Source of the DNA: Nereocystis luetkeana
Lineage: Eukaryota > Sar > Phaeophyceae > Laminariales > Laminariaceae
Reading direction: 5' to 3'
DNA length: 64,000 nucleotides
NCBI GenBank assembly: GCA_031213475.1
Contig: JARUPZ010000008.1
Location: forward strand, 8,838,388 to 8,902,387
How positions within the stretch are numbered: position 1 is the stretch's first letter; every line of letters starts with the position of its first letter. The notes beneath the pieces were generated by a model. That model was not told the DNA's origin. It did no database searches and was given only the letters and a program-made list of their open reading frames with translations. This document shows, in pieces, positions 23,898 through 37,532 of the stretch. Made by a program: the position numbers and the translations under genes.

Positions 23898-26197
23898 GGC
23901 ACGGGCCGCGACACGGTACTGACCGTGGTACGTAAGATATCATTCCCGGGACCCTCGTCAGGACACTTTCCGCTACACTCGCCGCCACCGTGTGTCGCGG
24001 GTGTCGCCGATGCACAACCGCGGGTCGTCTCGTCGGTAGTGCGGCGGGACGTACAGTGTGTCTTGCGGTAGGTATTGCGGCGGACGCTGTCGCGTGTGGG
24101 GTTTGCCGTGGATATTGACGCAGAGCTTATCGTGGCATGTCCCAGAATGTCGGTTTGCCGCGACATCTTTCGCGAGCATCGACCCAAAAAAAATAAACAA
24201 TGTGCATCCCTGGGCGAGGACAGGGCGGTGGCGAGTTACTTAATATATGCGGCCTGACTAAAGGACGCAAAGGCGCTCACTTCCATCCGCCATATAATAC
24301 AGGGGGGACCAATGGCCGCGACAAAACCAGATCAGGAGGAGAACCAGTGTTCAGGAAACGTTTGTTTGATCAAGCTGGCTGGCTGGTTCGTCAGAGGTAG
24401 ATCCTTCATCGAAAGCAGATGTAACGGATGTTCGGTACATAACGGCTGCGCGCGGCCTGTGTCGGCCAAACTTGACCACATCGTCGTAGTTGAAAATGAC
24501 TGGTTAGAAGCCCGTTTCAGGGTCTGGTGAGATGTGAACCAAGCCGGACAAAGCTGATTCCCGGCGTGGGATGCCCGCAGAAGTCTCGCAGTCTCATACG
24601 AGCATGAGGTAGGAGGCTGGTCTGACGGTTGGCCCCATAGCGGTCCAGCTTGGTCGCTGGCTGCGGAAAGCGGAAAAGGAGTTTGCTTCACACCTTGCGT
24701 GGAATGTGTCAGTCTTTACACATGTACGTGAGCGCCGAAATTATAACTCTGCCCAGCGCCTACCGCGGGCGTTGTTGCTCGCCAACTCAGGGTATGTATT
24801 TGCGGAACCCCACGAACAGGTACAGGGGCAGGGGGCACTAAATATATCTTTGGCGCGGGAGACCAACCACGACAGATTATCCAAGGCGCGCAGTCATATT
24901 GAGCAAAGACAGATACAAACCTGAAACGATAATCACAACGAAACAGCAGCAGCAGCAACTAAGTACAAGTGTATCATACAGCAGTAGAATTAACATTGCG
25001 TCCGTGGCACCCTTAGGTCAGAAAATCCACATTTATTTAAGAAACGAGGGGACCAATCCAAGATCCGCGGTGACCACGAAGCAGAGATGCTCAGCAGAAC
25101 GATTGTGGCTAAGTATGACTCCTGAGTCCACAGGACCGCAGGTTCGCTAAGCGCCTAGCTACTACAAGTATTAATAATATTAGTATGTTTTTGCCGGGTC
25201 AGATAGGAGCGAGGGAGGGTAATCGGCAGTGCTACGCTGGTGTGTGGGTATTCCGGGATGACGTCTGCCCCAAGTTACTGCCTCGTGCGAGATATGTACT
25301 GCAGCATCATTTTGATGCCGTGTCCGTATTGCCCTACCAGGCCATATACAAGCCGAAAGATGGGAATATTTCCTGTAGGCAAACCGGGGGATGGGTCTGA
25401 AATACGTGGCGCACATATGGCGGACCCGGTCGGCTTATTTGCAGAAGGAGTGTGACCAATGTTCAGGATGGCCAAACACCCAGTTACTACACGTACGTGC
25501 AGCAGGTAATCAGCACGCCAGATCGAAGGCGGTGCTTATAAGTGGCAGTGTGGTCGTGTGTGGATTTTGTTCGAAATATGCACAAGTGTCTGCCGCATGC
25601 GAGATACCAGGCATGTGCTTGAACCGTAGACATCGAAGTATCTAGATGTGTTAGTAATAGCCACGATATCTCTTGAAGATTATGGGCTCCAAGCCGTGTT
25701 TGCAGATAGATGGCGCGAGCTAGACCGCTACACATATTTACCTATATGGCAGGCACCCTGAAGACATCGCTCCGTGCAGTGGTGGAGGACCAAACCCTGG
25801 AAACTGAAGGTTAATGTTGAGAGTTGGTACAGTGGAGTGCTCTCTATACCATGACACAGTTTATTGCTGTACAGTATGTGATACGTGAGGCAAAACCAAT
25901 ACCGAGTTCACTCGATGTACAGAAAACATTTGACACGAAAACCTGAAGGAACATTCCCGAAACAAGTACCGCGAACAAGCAAATAAAAATAACAGAACAG
26001 TCTTAACCCGTTCTTCTGCCGAATGCGTATATATTCACCTATTATTACCCGACAGCGCCGCGTGAGCTTTGTAGCTTGCTTGTTGACGTAGCCGCGCTGG
26101 GTCTTTAGCAGTTTCCGACATCTACCTTCAGCTGGGCGAAACACGAACATTTGCCGGGGAAACGCCTACTTTCTGGTATTATTAGAGTAACCCCCAA

Positions 26198-26483
26198 ATG
26201 CCGAGCAACACAATATTTGTTGAACTCCCTACGATGGTACTACTTGAGGCGGAGCTACGAGTAGGCCGGGATTCAAGACCCGATGCTCAAGCGCTCGAGC
26301 CTGTGCCTGCGCTATCCAACGGCAAGCTCCATGAAGACTTGCCTGGTGCTGTAGGTTATCGTGAGGACGTCGCCGGAGGTAGGCTTGGTGCAATCTTTGA
26401 CGGGAGTGCCGCTGAGCTTGTCCACTCGCTGGCGAGCATATAGTCGCCCAAGTTGCAGAGCACTGCAAAGCGAATTGATGCAT
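26198..26483 (-). pseudogene. Possible decayed Ty3/gypsy-type integrase C-terminus
   Basis: Read on the minus strand across at least two frame changes, this gives NLGDYMLAS, then RVDKLSGTP, then SKIAP and RQVF. The order resembles the GDYVLVAR and RQVFxVED parts at the end of gypsy integrases. No single frame carries the whole, and the upstream catalytic core is not recognisable. This is a weak call based on pattern memory; a profile search would decide. Confidence 0.2.
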
Positions 26484-29093
26484 GTTTTGCTGTGGTTGTA
26501 AAGTCAGTACGAGTTCAGCAGTACTTGATGCTTGGGGCTAGGTGGAGCGTCTTCTCAGTTTCCATGTTCTTGTCGCTACTTCTAACCGATTAGTCAAGGA
26601 AATACGAGAGGTAAGTGCTTTTAATTGCCTTGATTGCGAATTTGAATGTGTTGGTAACAATAAGTACGCTCGCTGCAGATTTTCTCTATGATTTTCACCA
26701 GGGCTCGTCACGGGTCAACGTTTATTTTTTTCACGGGTCGGATCGAGTAAGGGGGTCTCCCAACTCTCGCGGCTTCAGTCGGGTCACCCTCGCCCCGCCG
26801 GAGCGGACCTGACCCGTGAGAGTTGACCCAATCCGTGAACTCCCCTGACAAAAACGAACATACACCGCGAGCTGATGGTTGATGCCCCCGGAGTTCCCTG
26901 CTTGGGCGCTTCATAGTTGACAGTACTGTACCCTAATGGGGAATAGGTCGAAGCTTGTGTCCGTGCTGTCCGTGATTATTGTACACCTGGGCGGGCATGC
27001 GTCGAACGGAACCCTTTGCCCACCTGCCCGAGGGGTGTGTTCTGCCCTTCATGCTACGGTTGCCTTACCAAAGATTCCCAATGCGTGCGACTGCGAGTGC
27101 GCTCGCGGGTAACACGGTGTACTGCTGTACAGTCGACATGGTTGGTGGCGAGTCAGCGCTATATAGAACCGTCGCCCAGCACGATGCCCTCTTTGACTTT
27201 CAACGTCGGTGCATTAACTAGACGCTACAAATACCCTTTCCCCGTAGAAGTGAACTCTCTGCAGAATGTTGAGCCTGTCGCGACTAGGTTTAGTCCGGGG
27301 AGGGGGGCATCATTGGGACACGGAACCGCCATGACACTGCCACAAGGCGGTGGTGTTATGAGACTGACAATGAGACTGGCATGGGACTACTGTCCCATGG
27401 AACGTTGATGAGAATAGCATAAGACCGCCATGATTCTGGGGCTGCGATAGTGGGCGACGACCTGTCTCGTTGACATAGCTATCTCCGTCTACAGCAGCAG
27501 CTACAACTCTAACGACATGGTCCTTCATGCATCTCATCGAAACGCATGTCACGTGATTACCCTTCGAGCGAGCTCATGGCACCCCATGGGACCCCGTGGC
27601 TACACAATAAGGCATTTTCGTCACACGCCAGGGCACTCCGTAGCACTCCTATATGCCATGCCCATTGCAGCTGCATGTCGGCCCCGTTGCAATCAGCTTT
27701 CGTTGAACTCTAGAGAATGACACGTATCTCACGAACGTGCGTAGGGCGTACCATGACAGCAGACGACAGTTCGCGAAGGCGCAAAAGGCTCCGTGAACCC
27801 CCGTAAAAGGCCCGCGATAGCCCAAAAAAAGAGTGATGAAGACGTCGCGGAAGTGCCGTGAATGGACACACAAGTTTCATGGCGAGCGAGTACCATAGAA
27901 GCGGTATGAAAGTTCTCATGAGGTGGTTTAATGTATGGTGTCAGCTTCCATCGGCGTTCACGAAATTGTCAAGACAAGGTTGCTTGCGCTAGATGATTTG
28001 CTCCCACTCTCAGCAGCTAGTGATGAAGTGGCTACGAGGTGTTGCAGCCAAATAAATGTATACCTGACGTAGGAGTGTTGGATGAATTTTCCTAAAAAAG
28101 CAGCCTCCGGCGTTTCGCTCCCAGCTGACGTACGGAAAGTCCAGTCCAGTGGTTGAATGTATAGAATAGGTACTAAGGCAATCGAGGAGGCCTCGAATTC
28201 GCAGTAAGCCGTGTGCGTTCGACGAAACTTTGATTAAATGCGGCGCGCACTCGGAACACGGGGCATTCTACGATAGGGGTACATTTGAGGGGGGGGGACA
28301 TCTGAAAGACCACGGCGTCCTTACCGGGCGCCTCACGTTTCAGACCTCGATAGACCCTAGTCGAATAAGAGCATGTAAGTTGTGCTCTTCGTTGTTGAGC
28401 ATAACACGCACGTACACGTACGCAATGCATTTACCGTAGCATCAGTCGCATTCATGTGTTCGTCCTTGTTGCTTCCGCAGAATACCGGGGTGACGTAAAA
28501 GCCTCAGACAAATTAGGGTCAACCTCTATCGTGGAACGTCTCACACGGAGCCGAGGAGTCGAACGGCCACCAACCCGATTGCTGCACGTCGATCGTGGCC
28601 AACAAAAAACGGCTTGCAACGAAATAAGCCCACCGGGTTAGCGCAAGCTCGTCCGTTTTAGTAGACGCCGGGTGTCAGGAAAATGGTTATACACAGCTGC
28701 ACTCAAATGACGACGACGTGGCGGAGGAGGCACAGACAACGACCTGAAGCACAAACAGGCCGACAAAAAAAAACAGACAGCACCCAAATATATAAATAGA
28801 GGTCGGTACGCACTCCGCGATGGAGAGAAGTTTTTCCAGAAGCCTGAAAAGCTACTTCGCGATTTGCCTCATTCGTAAGAATTGCCCTTGCGGAGAGACG
28901 ATGGCACCGTAAACCCGCCAAAGTTTGGATCCGAATGCCTGGCGATGACCACCGTCACTGCCTTGTCCCCTCGTCGCTCTGAGTGCGGACCGATACATAA
29001 ACGTAAAACTCGCATCATTAATCGTGTGTACACCTAGTTAAAATCTTAACAGCGTTCGAACCCATAAAACAATTAATTACCATCGCGGGGAGG

Positions 29094-29270
29094 GACGGCT
29101 CCAGCCAGTTAGACCCAGTAAAGTTCCTACACCACGTCGATGACACCACTCAGGCCGCCATCGTGTTCGGCGACCCGTGGGCAGCGCTGTCTCGAGCGGT
29201 TCGGGCTGCGGTGAGATGTCGCCGAGCGGCCTTGGCGCGAAATGACCGAGGGTGTACAAATACACGAGGC
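29094..29270 (+). other. Short coding-like frame, unknown
   Basis: One plus-strand frame without an ATG runs open with well-mixed codons. It contains DPVKFLHHVDDTTQAAI and FGDPWAALSRAVRAAV. The VDD and GDP words recall reverse transcriptase motifs but are in the wrong arrangement for a firm call. It could be a transposon relic. Confidence 0.15.
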
Positions 29271-30569
29271 TTACGCAAATACATACTCTAATACTCGTAT
29301 AGGTTATGATCGTCACGGGTTTCGGCAGGGTTATGGCGAGCGACGGAGAGTCGCACCCACGTTCCTGCGATTCTGGAGGAAAGCCGAGGGGGTGTAACGT
29401 TAGCTGCAGTGAGTGTCGCAAACGCCCTCCAGGCCAAACGCGATATTCTTCGACGAGCCCATCAACGTCTAGTTATAGTGTAACTTAGTCTCGAGCGCGC
29501 AACAGCATACGTGATGCCATATGCTCCCAGGCGGGCGGTAACAGCAACACTGTAGCCGCCATCAATGGGAGGACGACGTTGCGGTGTCTCAATCAGGCAA
29601 AGGTCATTCCACGGAGTTCGCAGCCAGTGCAGTTAGGACATGGTGGCCAGGTGGTGGCAAGGTTTCAGTACCACAGCCGATGAAAACCCAATTTGAAACG
29701 TCCTACAACGTTCATTCTCCGGACGAACTCTAAGAAAAGAAGAGAAAAACGGCCCATGTGTACATTGATGGAAGGAATTTTTGTAGGATCGTTGGTTGAC
29801 TTACCGTGGATTAGTTAGGATGCTGCGCATCTCTGTACGAATGATTTCCCACAGCCTCCCCATACAAATCGTGCAGACCATCGTGCGATTGACGTGCTCG
29901 ACGCTGATGCCGCGGACTAAGAGCTGGTAAGGCCGTCGAGTTGCTGCCGAGGTGCTCTGAGACAATACGAGGTTTCTTCGAACCAACCACGGCGTCGTTC
30001 TCTCAGATGAGAGCCTAGGTGGGTATGTGCAGGCCCATCAAGAAGGTGGGTAGCCATATATATACATATAGATTGGTCAATCAGAAACTCTGTGGTTGAC
30101 CGGTGCCTGTGATTAACTTCGGTTGCGCAGCATCTTTTTCGGCTCGTAGATCGAACATCCGGGGAGGAGCAGAAGGCCGCGTATGCGTCAGACCGGGGCG
30201 CAATTCAAATACCCCACAATACGCGACATTGGCAACAATGTCGGGGTCATTTAGGAGCACCAGGAATGGGGAAGGGTGGCAGAGGACTACACCGGACGAG
30301 GCTTGGGCGTTTGATGCGCGAGACAGTGGCGGGGTCACGAGTGACTCGTTCCATGGTAGGGACAGCACTTACTTGGCTTAACATTGTGTACCCGATTAGG
30401 CTCCCCAAGTGAGCAACTACCACTGGTATGATATTTTCAGTAGTATACTTTGGGTTGCCTTTTTTCGGACGAGCGCATAAAAATCGTGGTCGGATTGGGA
30501 GAAAATAGTTCTTTGAATGTCATGATTCGGTACGATATTGAGCTCCCCGCGTGAGGACGTCGGCAAAAT

Positions 30570-31106
30570 TTGGCCTCACCCCTACCTTACCGTGGCATTG
30601 CCCCACGGGGTAGAGACGTCCCAATACGTTCCCACCAGGAACACAAAACGCGCTCGCTAGGCGGTATCAAACGGTCGTACGGCACGTGTGATTTCCGATG
30701 TGCGGGTTGGCATGGATGGGGAATTCGCGTGCTCTTCGCTGAAACGAATAGTTGCGATGATCAAGGCCTTCCTCCACGTTTCCAGGGTCTGGCGTGGGGG
30801 GACATTCGAAGAGGCGGCCTGGTTGTTTGTGTAGATCCTCGCAAAGCGAGTGGTAGCGGTACTACGTGGTCCCGCCATGGCTACTATACTGACCGGGGGG
30901 GGGCGAAGGACATACGTTTGGCTCTTCTTGCTACGATCGCACATGGCCTACAGCCCGTCCACGCGATTTCGTTCCTGACTGGCGGGGGCTCCTCATCTGA
31001 TATACTACCCCGCCTTGTCCGGAATACTTTTGCGATGCCATCGAATGTTCGTTGTGCATCTAAGCCAGTGAGGTTTTTGATTGGGTTAAGCGTGCAGGTT
31101 TTCTAG
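30570..31106 (+). other. 178-codon open frame, unknown, doubtful
   Basis: The frame opens just after a GATATTGAGCTCC word that resembles repeat R1. The product is Gly/Arg-rich with no recognisable domain. A poly-G stretch lies inside it. A second frame on the minus strand (30657-30944) overlaps it. Confidence 0.12.
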
Positions 31107-32697
31107 AAATCGGTCGTTGGGGGCAGAAAGAGAGGTCGCCAAGTAAGTGAGGGTCCGCATCAACAGCAGGTAGGTGCTGTCCCTACCGTGTAGGGCGCCC
31201 GTTGCAGGACAGCATGTCGGTAGCAAGGCTTCTTGTACCAACATGTCGGCAGCGAGGCTGCCTCATTGTCCGAAAACCCCCAGAGACAAAAAAAAAACGA
31301 TGGAGGAAGGGGGTAGAGACACCTTGAAGGGGGGTATCCTAAATAATAGTCTGTCAAAACCGCGTTGTGGAGGAGAGAAGGCACAAGGTTTTGTCAATCA
31401 AATATGTCGTGGTCGGGGGGGGGGGGGGGGGAGCGGAATGCCGCCAATTCGTCCACACGGCTGTCGGGCGAAGAGCCCCGGTTGGAACTGTGGGAGCGGG
31501 TGAGGAAACCGGTCGCCGCGTTGGCATTGGCACGCAGAGAACGGCATTCGTCTAGAAAGACGAGGTAGAGGGGACATGTTCCCCGCCAATGCGAGTCTTT
31601 GAGCCAGGGTATCGTCGACGCTCAGAGCAATGCCTCAGACGAAGTCGCTGGATTCGTCCAGTGGTTTCGCATTTGTGTCGTGTCAAGCGGGTGGACTGGG
31701 TTATATCTGAACCTGGCTTTTGGACCATGGATACAGTACAACAATGTCGAAGTTGGCTCGTTCCCTAAGGTCTTGGTCCGAAACTTGAGGAATTGTGCGC
31801 CCGCGGGACATTTGTCGCGCGAGATAGGAGATAGCCATGCTCTGCTGATGAGTTCTGTAGTCGCCGACAAGCTTTGGCATTCCCCGTCACGATGGAGTCC
31901 TTCGCTCCAGTCGTAGCACGCTCATACTCGGCGACGCCGGCAGTACACACCTTCCTTCGAAACGATGAGCATCGGCTTCTTTCAGACACGAGGAGCACCA
32001 TATTTCGCGTACGTGGAGCGATCGTCGAACGCTTAACCTGTTACAGTGATGCCCGTCGACGAAGGTAGTTCGAGAGCTTTCGTTCAAATCGTGACTACTG
32101 GCGTTAGTCTAGGAGGGGGAGGGGGGAGACATGCGTCGAAAAGGGCGTCCTAATATTCTGTGGCAACCATGGTGGGGGAATTAATAGAAAACACCAATTT
32201 CGTTGATGCGGCTGTCGAGAGGTGAGCTGAAAATAGGAGAAGCCTTATCACGCCGCTCGTGACGGCGGGAGACTTAGTAACTGTGTTTTAGATTCGATTG
32301 CGGGGGCGGTCGACAAGGCCGAGGTCATCCGAGAGATTTTCCCCGGTGGCTGTAAAAACGCGATGGATAAACGAGCCCTACGCTTTCTTTATTGGTCTCG
32401 TGGTGGCGGTCTAGGAACAACAGGGGTACAATAGCGAGTGGTTTCTGTGCCCGCTTTGAAACGTGACCGTCGGAGACGGAGTTAGTTTCCTCTGACCACG
32501 AGCCCTAGAGGAGTGACCGCGTCGAATACGCCAAGGTTTCGCTGTTCAACAAGGAATGCATGTGTTCCGCGTACATATCAGAGACGTTGTCCCTTCTTCT
32601 CAGGAATGGTGGTGTGGTGAGGACGAGATGACCGAGTGGCCCTTACCGTATTCTTGACACAAGCATACCAGATGAACACCCCCAATATATTTTGATT

Positions 32698-32980
32698 TCT
32701 GTGGGGAGAGAGGCGTTCTGCGATGATAGAGGTTCGCTCTAATTTTTCTGAGGCCCCTTCACGTAAGGAGCTCCATACCTCATGCGAAAACTGGCTTCAG
32801 CAAAAAACAAACTGCACCTCGATGGATAACCCCATGGCCCAAGCATACAAAAAAGTTTTTTTCCGAAACAAGATTGACATTCCGACGATTCTGGGTTAGC
32901 GGACCCCGTCATTCAGAAGACCTTTTAGCGGAAACGTGCTACCTCTATGGTAGAGCGCATCTGGGAGTTAACCCATTTGT
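32698..32980 (+). repeat. Dispersed repeat family R1, copy 2 (opposite orientation to 6.3 kb)
   Basis: Matches the reverse strand of 6340-6675 through ACGTAAGGAGCTCCATACCT, GAAAACTG, CCCCATGGCCC, ACATTCCGACGA and GTGCTACCTCTAT. It lacks the TACC(A/T)GGTA motif present in the other copy. Confidence 0.65.
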
Positions 32981-33037
32981 TTCAGATTATCCAAAGCGCA
33001 CGGCGAAGCGTCGCTCGGGTCGAGCCCTCGCCTGGAC

Positions 33038-33081
33038 TAGGGTTGCGGGTAGGGTTAGGGTTAGGGCTAGGGTTGGGTTGG
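33038..33081 (+). repeat. Interstitial telomere-like tract (TTAGGG type)
   Basis: GGTAGGGTTAGGGTTAGGG is followed by CTAGGGTTGGGTTGGG: about six degenerate TTAGGG units. I understand TTAGGG to be the telomere repeat of brown algae. No other telomeric feature is near. Confidence 0.75.
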
Positions 33082-35215
33082 GTCGACGCCTCGTCGTGAT
33101 ACACGAACAACCCACAAATAGTCGAGCAATATATGTCGTACTTCGTCTGGTATGGTTTTGTGGGCTATGAACTGAGTAAAGGTGCCCCAGACGACCAGGC
33201 GGGACATGCTACTGTTCTCGGGTCCAGGGGAGGGCCACAAGGGTGATTTGGTGTGTCCGCAGAGTTGGCTAAAGTCTGTACACGTGCACCAGAAAATACC
33301 ACTGGCCTGTCATGGCTGTGGCCCAAAGTGTGATCCATGCTCCAGGTGTTGAAACAATTGTTCTGAGACGAGGGCGAAAACCGCGGTGTTTCGCTGTCGC
33401 CGGCACACCCCCAAGATTGGCGAGGTTACTATTTTATGGGGATTTTTCAGCGTGGCAGGGGGTCGGGTTTCGATAGATAGATGGCGTAGAAAGGGGCGTA
33501 CGTGGAGGACTCCATAAACCGAGCCTCCTCACACACGCGCCAACAGGCGATCTCTTGAGTAGTTGAAAAATTTGCTGGACAAAGGGTTACCTCCGAAGGC
33601 AGGCGAGGGGAGGGCATGGAGGTGATATAGGGGAGAATGGGTGGGGCCAGGAACACACGTTCGAAAAACACGTACTGGGCAAGGGCGCCTTGGGGCGCTT
33701 GTGGCGTAAGCGCAAAATATACTGTTGGCGAGGGGGGGGGGGGGGGGGTACTCTGATATATGTCTCCGGTCTCAGCTAGTGAGATGGCGCGAACCCCGCC
33801 AAGTGTCATGGTGTTGTTGTTTTCTAGACGTGTCCGGTCCAGAATAGCGCGTGCTTGCCGACGATGCAGAGCCAATAGGCGAACGCTGCCGGACTAGCGG
33901 GAGCCCTGGGGATCGTAGGCGTGGACCAGCAACTGTCTTAAGAGTGTGGACCATGGGGAAAAGAAGATGCTACGCAGTCCTCGAATTTTGATACGGCAAG
34001 CTTTGCTCCTGGTTGTCAACCACCCAATGAAGTTGGAGCGACCCGTTGTTGCCACCTTTTGTGTCGTCGGTAACTCCTGCTGCTCCTCTAAAATTACCAG
34101 TACAGGCGTCGGTTCCGAAGTTCGGTCCCGAGAAGTTTCCCGCATTCCAAGGCTACCTGAATGATGCCGGTTAACTCGTTTTAAGACTCTGAGTTAGACC
34201 CTGAAAACACGACATGAATCCGTCTACATTCCGCGTCAGGACCCCACTCGTCTTTCTTCCTGCGGTCAGAGATGTGTGTTGATTGAAAATTGGAAGATAT
34301 AAACCAAATTGCGTCGATGCGTGCGGCAGCATGGCGTGACCACGTTCTTTACGTGCGCGGTTTTGTGATACCTGCTTACAAGCTTTGAGGTATGTTAAGT
34401 GATACCGCGCACTGAATTCCGTCGACTTCACAGCGCAGCCCTCTTTTGAAACAGTACGGAGCATTCTTGGTCAGGTTTGTTTGCGCGGGATTAGCCTTGG
34501 CTCGTGTTTGTATGCGTCGGATGCGCTTGTGCGAAATCCCGGGTTGTACCCCAGGCTTGGTCTCGCCCATTCGTAACTCGCCGTGCCGTACGCGTTGTAT
34601 TCTCTATTTGCCATCTTCGTTCCGAGTAGGCTCGGTTTTTTATATCCGTACATAAAATCTTTCGATGATACCGGTAAATGACGGGAAAACAGACTAAACA
34701 TGCGATTTCCCGTATCATATCTCCGGAGTGACGCGATATTTTTTAACCATTCAGCTCTAAACGCGAATGATGGTAGGTATGGCCTGCATGGTCAGCTGCA
34801 TCAGGGGGTACTGTTTCAGGGCGGAAACATTTTAGGCAACCGTCCTTGTCTCTGTGGTGCGTTTTCGTGAAGTTTCCGCAGTTCCACGAACATAAATGAG
34901 TCGAAGGCGATAAAGGATGCACGCACCGGGCAGATTAACGATTCCCGCAGGACGATCCAAACATTTCAGATCCGGTAGATACCTGGTCTGTATAATCCAT
35001 GTCTCATGTTACCGGTTAAGGTCCGCCACCTATTTATCATCTTACCTTACGACCTCAAGGGCATGTTCCCAGTGGGTTGGATATGTTGCCTTACGTATAC
35101 GCGAATCTTGGGACGACATAAGATTTCGACAGGTGAGGATCTAGACGATCTAGATGGCGAGTTGTCCGGCGTGCATCACGAAACGGTGTCAAGAAAGTGT
35201 ACGACCGCAATGCAT

Positions 35216-35560
35216 TCTTTATTTCAAATGAACTCATCGCCGCTGACGGTCGGTTTTTCCCCCGAATCCCGAGGTTAAACGACAGGACCAACCACTTATA
35301 ACGTAACGGGTAAGCACAGCTGTACGTAGCCAAAGCGAAATACTAGGCAATCGAAAACGGAGAAGAGTCGCACCACAATGGCCAACGCCTTGTTGATTTC
35401 AAGTTCACTTATCACCAATGATCGTCGATTTTTTCCCCCGAGTCCTGAGGTTACAAGACAGGCGCAACAATGCAGAACGTAGCGGGTAAATACATAGAGA
35501 ACAAAATACACAACAAAACAAAAACGGAGAAAACTCGCACCCAAAACGAGTCACATTCTA
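35216..35560 (+). repeat. Diverged tandem duplication, period about 176 bp
   Basis: TTTTCCCCCG recurs at 35255 and 35431. Around it both units share a GATCGTCGATTT or GACGGTCGGTTT variant, CCGAGGTTA or CTGAGGTTA, AACGTA.CGGGTAA and AAACGGAGAAGAGTCGCAC or its variant. A third partial unit may follow near 35625. Confidence 0.6.
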
Positions 35561-37532
35561 CGTACGACACGCCTGGTGCGGGATAAAAAAATGAAGAAAT
35601 ATGCATACTCGGGAAAAAAAAAAAAAAAACGAACTCATAACCGCAATATCTCTCCAACGATCATCCCACCGGTATAGGTCTTTTCCTACCGCGGTCCAGA
35701 AGTAGCGTGTACCACGGTTATTACGCCTACGGGTAGTTCGACATAACAAAATGGAACAAGAAAAAACCCGTAGTCGCGTACGTCGATAAGGAGGCAATTG
35801 ACCGTCCAGACCACTATTAATACGGGAGACGAAAGCTAAAACAACAGCAAGATGGACTTAGAATACATAGAAACTATTGGAATGACTAGCCACCGAGAAG
35901 CCTAAAAACAACAAACCAAATTGGGAGAAAACGACACGAGAGTCAGGAAAAGCGGCATCGTAATCGCCAAACAGCGGGGCGGTAAAACTAGGACCAAGTT
36001 CCAGCGGCCCTATTGGCGACGGATAAATGGACGTCTGAGGGCACACATCGCACACATCGAAATGATGAAAGCAAGAGCCAGATGTTACCCTCTAGGCTCG
36101 CAATCACATTGACAGTATCGTTCTCAAACCACTCCCCTGACGCAAGTACACCCCTCCACATCCCGCGTCTGCTCGACGCTCGCTCGTTGTTGCCAGCGAC
36201 CAATGTCGCGGTGGCTATCGTCTTAAGTCGCAAAACTACAGTACAATGTCTGTTCCGTGCCCGATCTATCCGTGCCCTTTTGCCAGCATTCCACAACAAA
36301 CACTATTAATAGGAGCTACACAACGCACAAAACAAAACCGAGCAGAAACTGAACGCGTGATCTCAACTCCGCTCACTGGCGCTTTGCGGCTAGCCGTACA
36401 CCCTTTTGACCCTTACAAATGCGATTCCCAGCCCTCTGCAGGGCGGAAGTTCGGGGGGGGGTGAGCGCCTGGTATACATATCAAGAAAATAAATGAATGA
36501 CGCTTGCGGTCTTCTTGCGTCGCGGAACCCGCGCGCGAGCGCGACCACATGCCACAGATCGATGAAGATCGACGAGCCAGGGGAACGCAAAAAAAAACTG
36601 CAATATATACGAAAACCAGAGCAAGTACTGGGGACGGTCATAGATAGATACCCGTGGCGACGGCATACTGATGGTGCCGCCAGCCCTACAGCTACCGCGA
36701 GCTGCTCTGGAATTAAGCCCAGTGCCAAAAAAAAAACATCGGTATGATAGCCTTCTCCTCCTTTGTGTCTCAAAGTATCGGCTCTCGTATGGGGAGACCC
36801 ACCCAAAACTGTGCAGGCGTGCCGACGGAACTTCTTGGAAGTTGTATTAGAACATCAGTCATAGATAGCCACCTCTACAAAAAAGGACACCGGTGCGACA
36901 CGCATGATTTACTGTTGTAGCTAATATTGCGTCACGCATGGCCTCCCGCGGCTACAAGATGTCCCCCTAAACCCGTCTCTTCGCCCCCAAAAAAACGTAA
37001 CCCACGCACTCTTTCGAAACTCTTCCCGCATGAGTGCCAACACATGCCACGTATGCATCAGATAACGATTGGCAATACATGTGACCCATCACCACAACCG
37101 GAGCACGTGTCGAAAGAAACGGACCGGACGTGCTCCGTGGCGATCGGGCGATAACTATCGAAACGGCACGTGCCCCGCCAAGGCGGGACATCGCCTGCCC
37201 GCGCGGCCCACACCGCAACAAACAACTATCCGAAGGCTAGCCACACAAGCATCGCGCTAGTCAAATTGCGAAACGGCCACGGGTGGAGGTGCGTCATTTT
37301 TTCACCCGACCCCACACAGCACATGCCATTGCCATTGCCAAGAAACCCGCGCGTGAGAAAGACACGCGCACACCAACATCCAAAAATACAAAACACTACG
37401 CAAAGCCCAGGCGTCTTGGTCTTGCGCCGTGAGGAGACAAACCAACAAAAATCGTCATTCTTTCGACGGGAAGGAGACACAAATCGTGGGGCGTAGTTGC
37501 CGGGACGACAAGTGGGCTGCTGCCTAGCCGTT

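Larger units (their letters stand above)
21000..37500. other. Long stretch without a supportable gene
   Basis: Both strands contain frames of 80-180 codons, often on opposite strands of the same DNA, but none shows a domain I can name with confidence. This zone contains no exact TACC(A/T)GGTA motif and no SINE or M/P MITE that I could find, unlike the flanks at 0-16 and 43-64 kb. Items that could be defined are listed separately. The last 0.5-1 kb before 37533 probably includes the 3' untranslated region of the epimerase gene. Confidence 0.5.

Noticed and set aside
33447..33875. 142-codon minus-strand frame with a Pro-rich stretch
   Set aside because: The Pro run is a poly-G tract read backwards and the rest has no recognisable domain.
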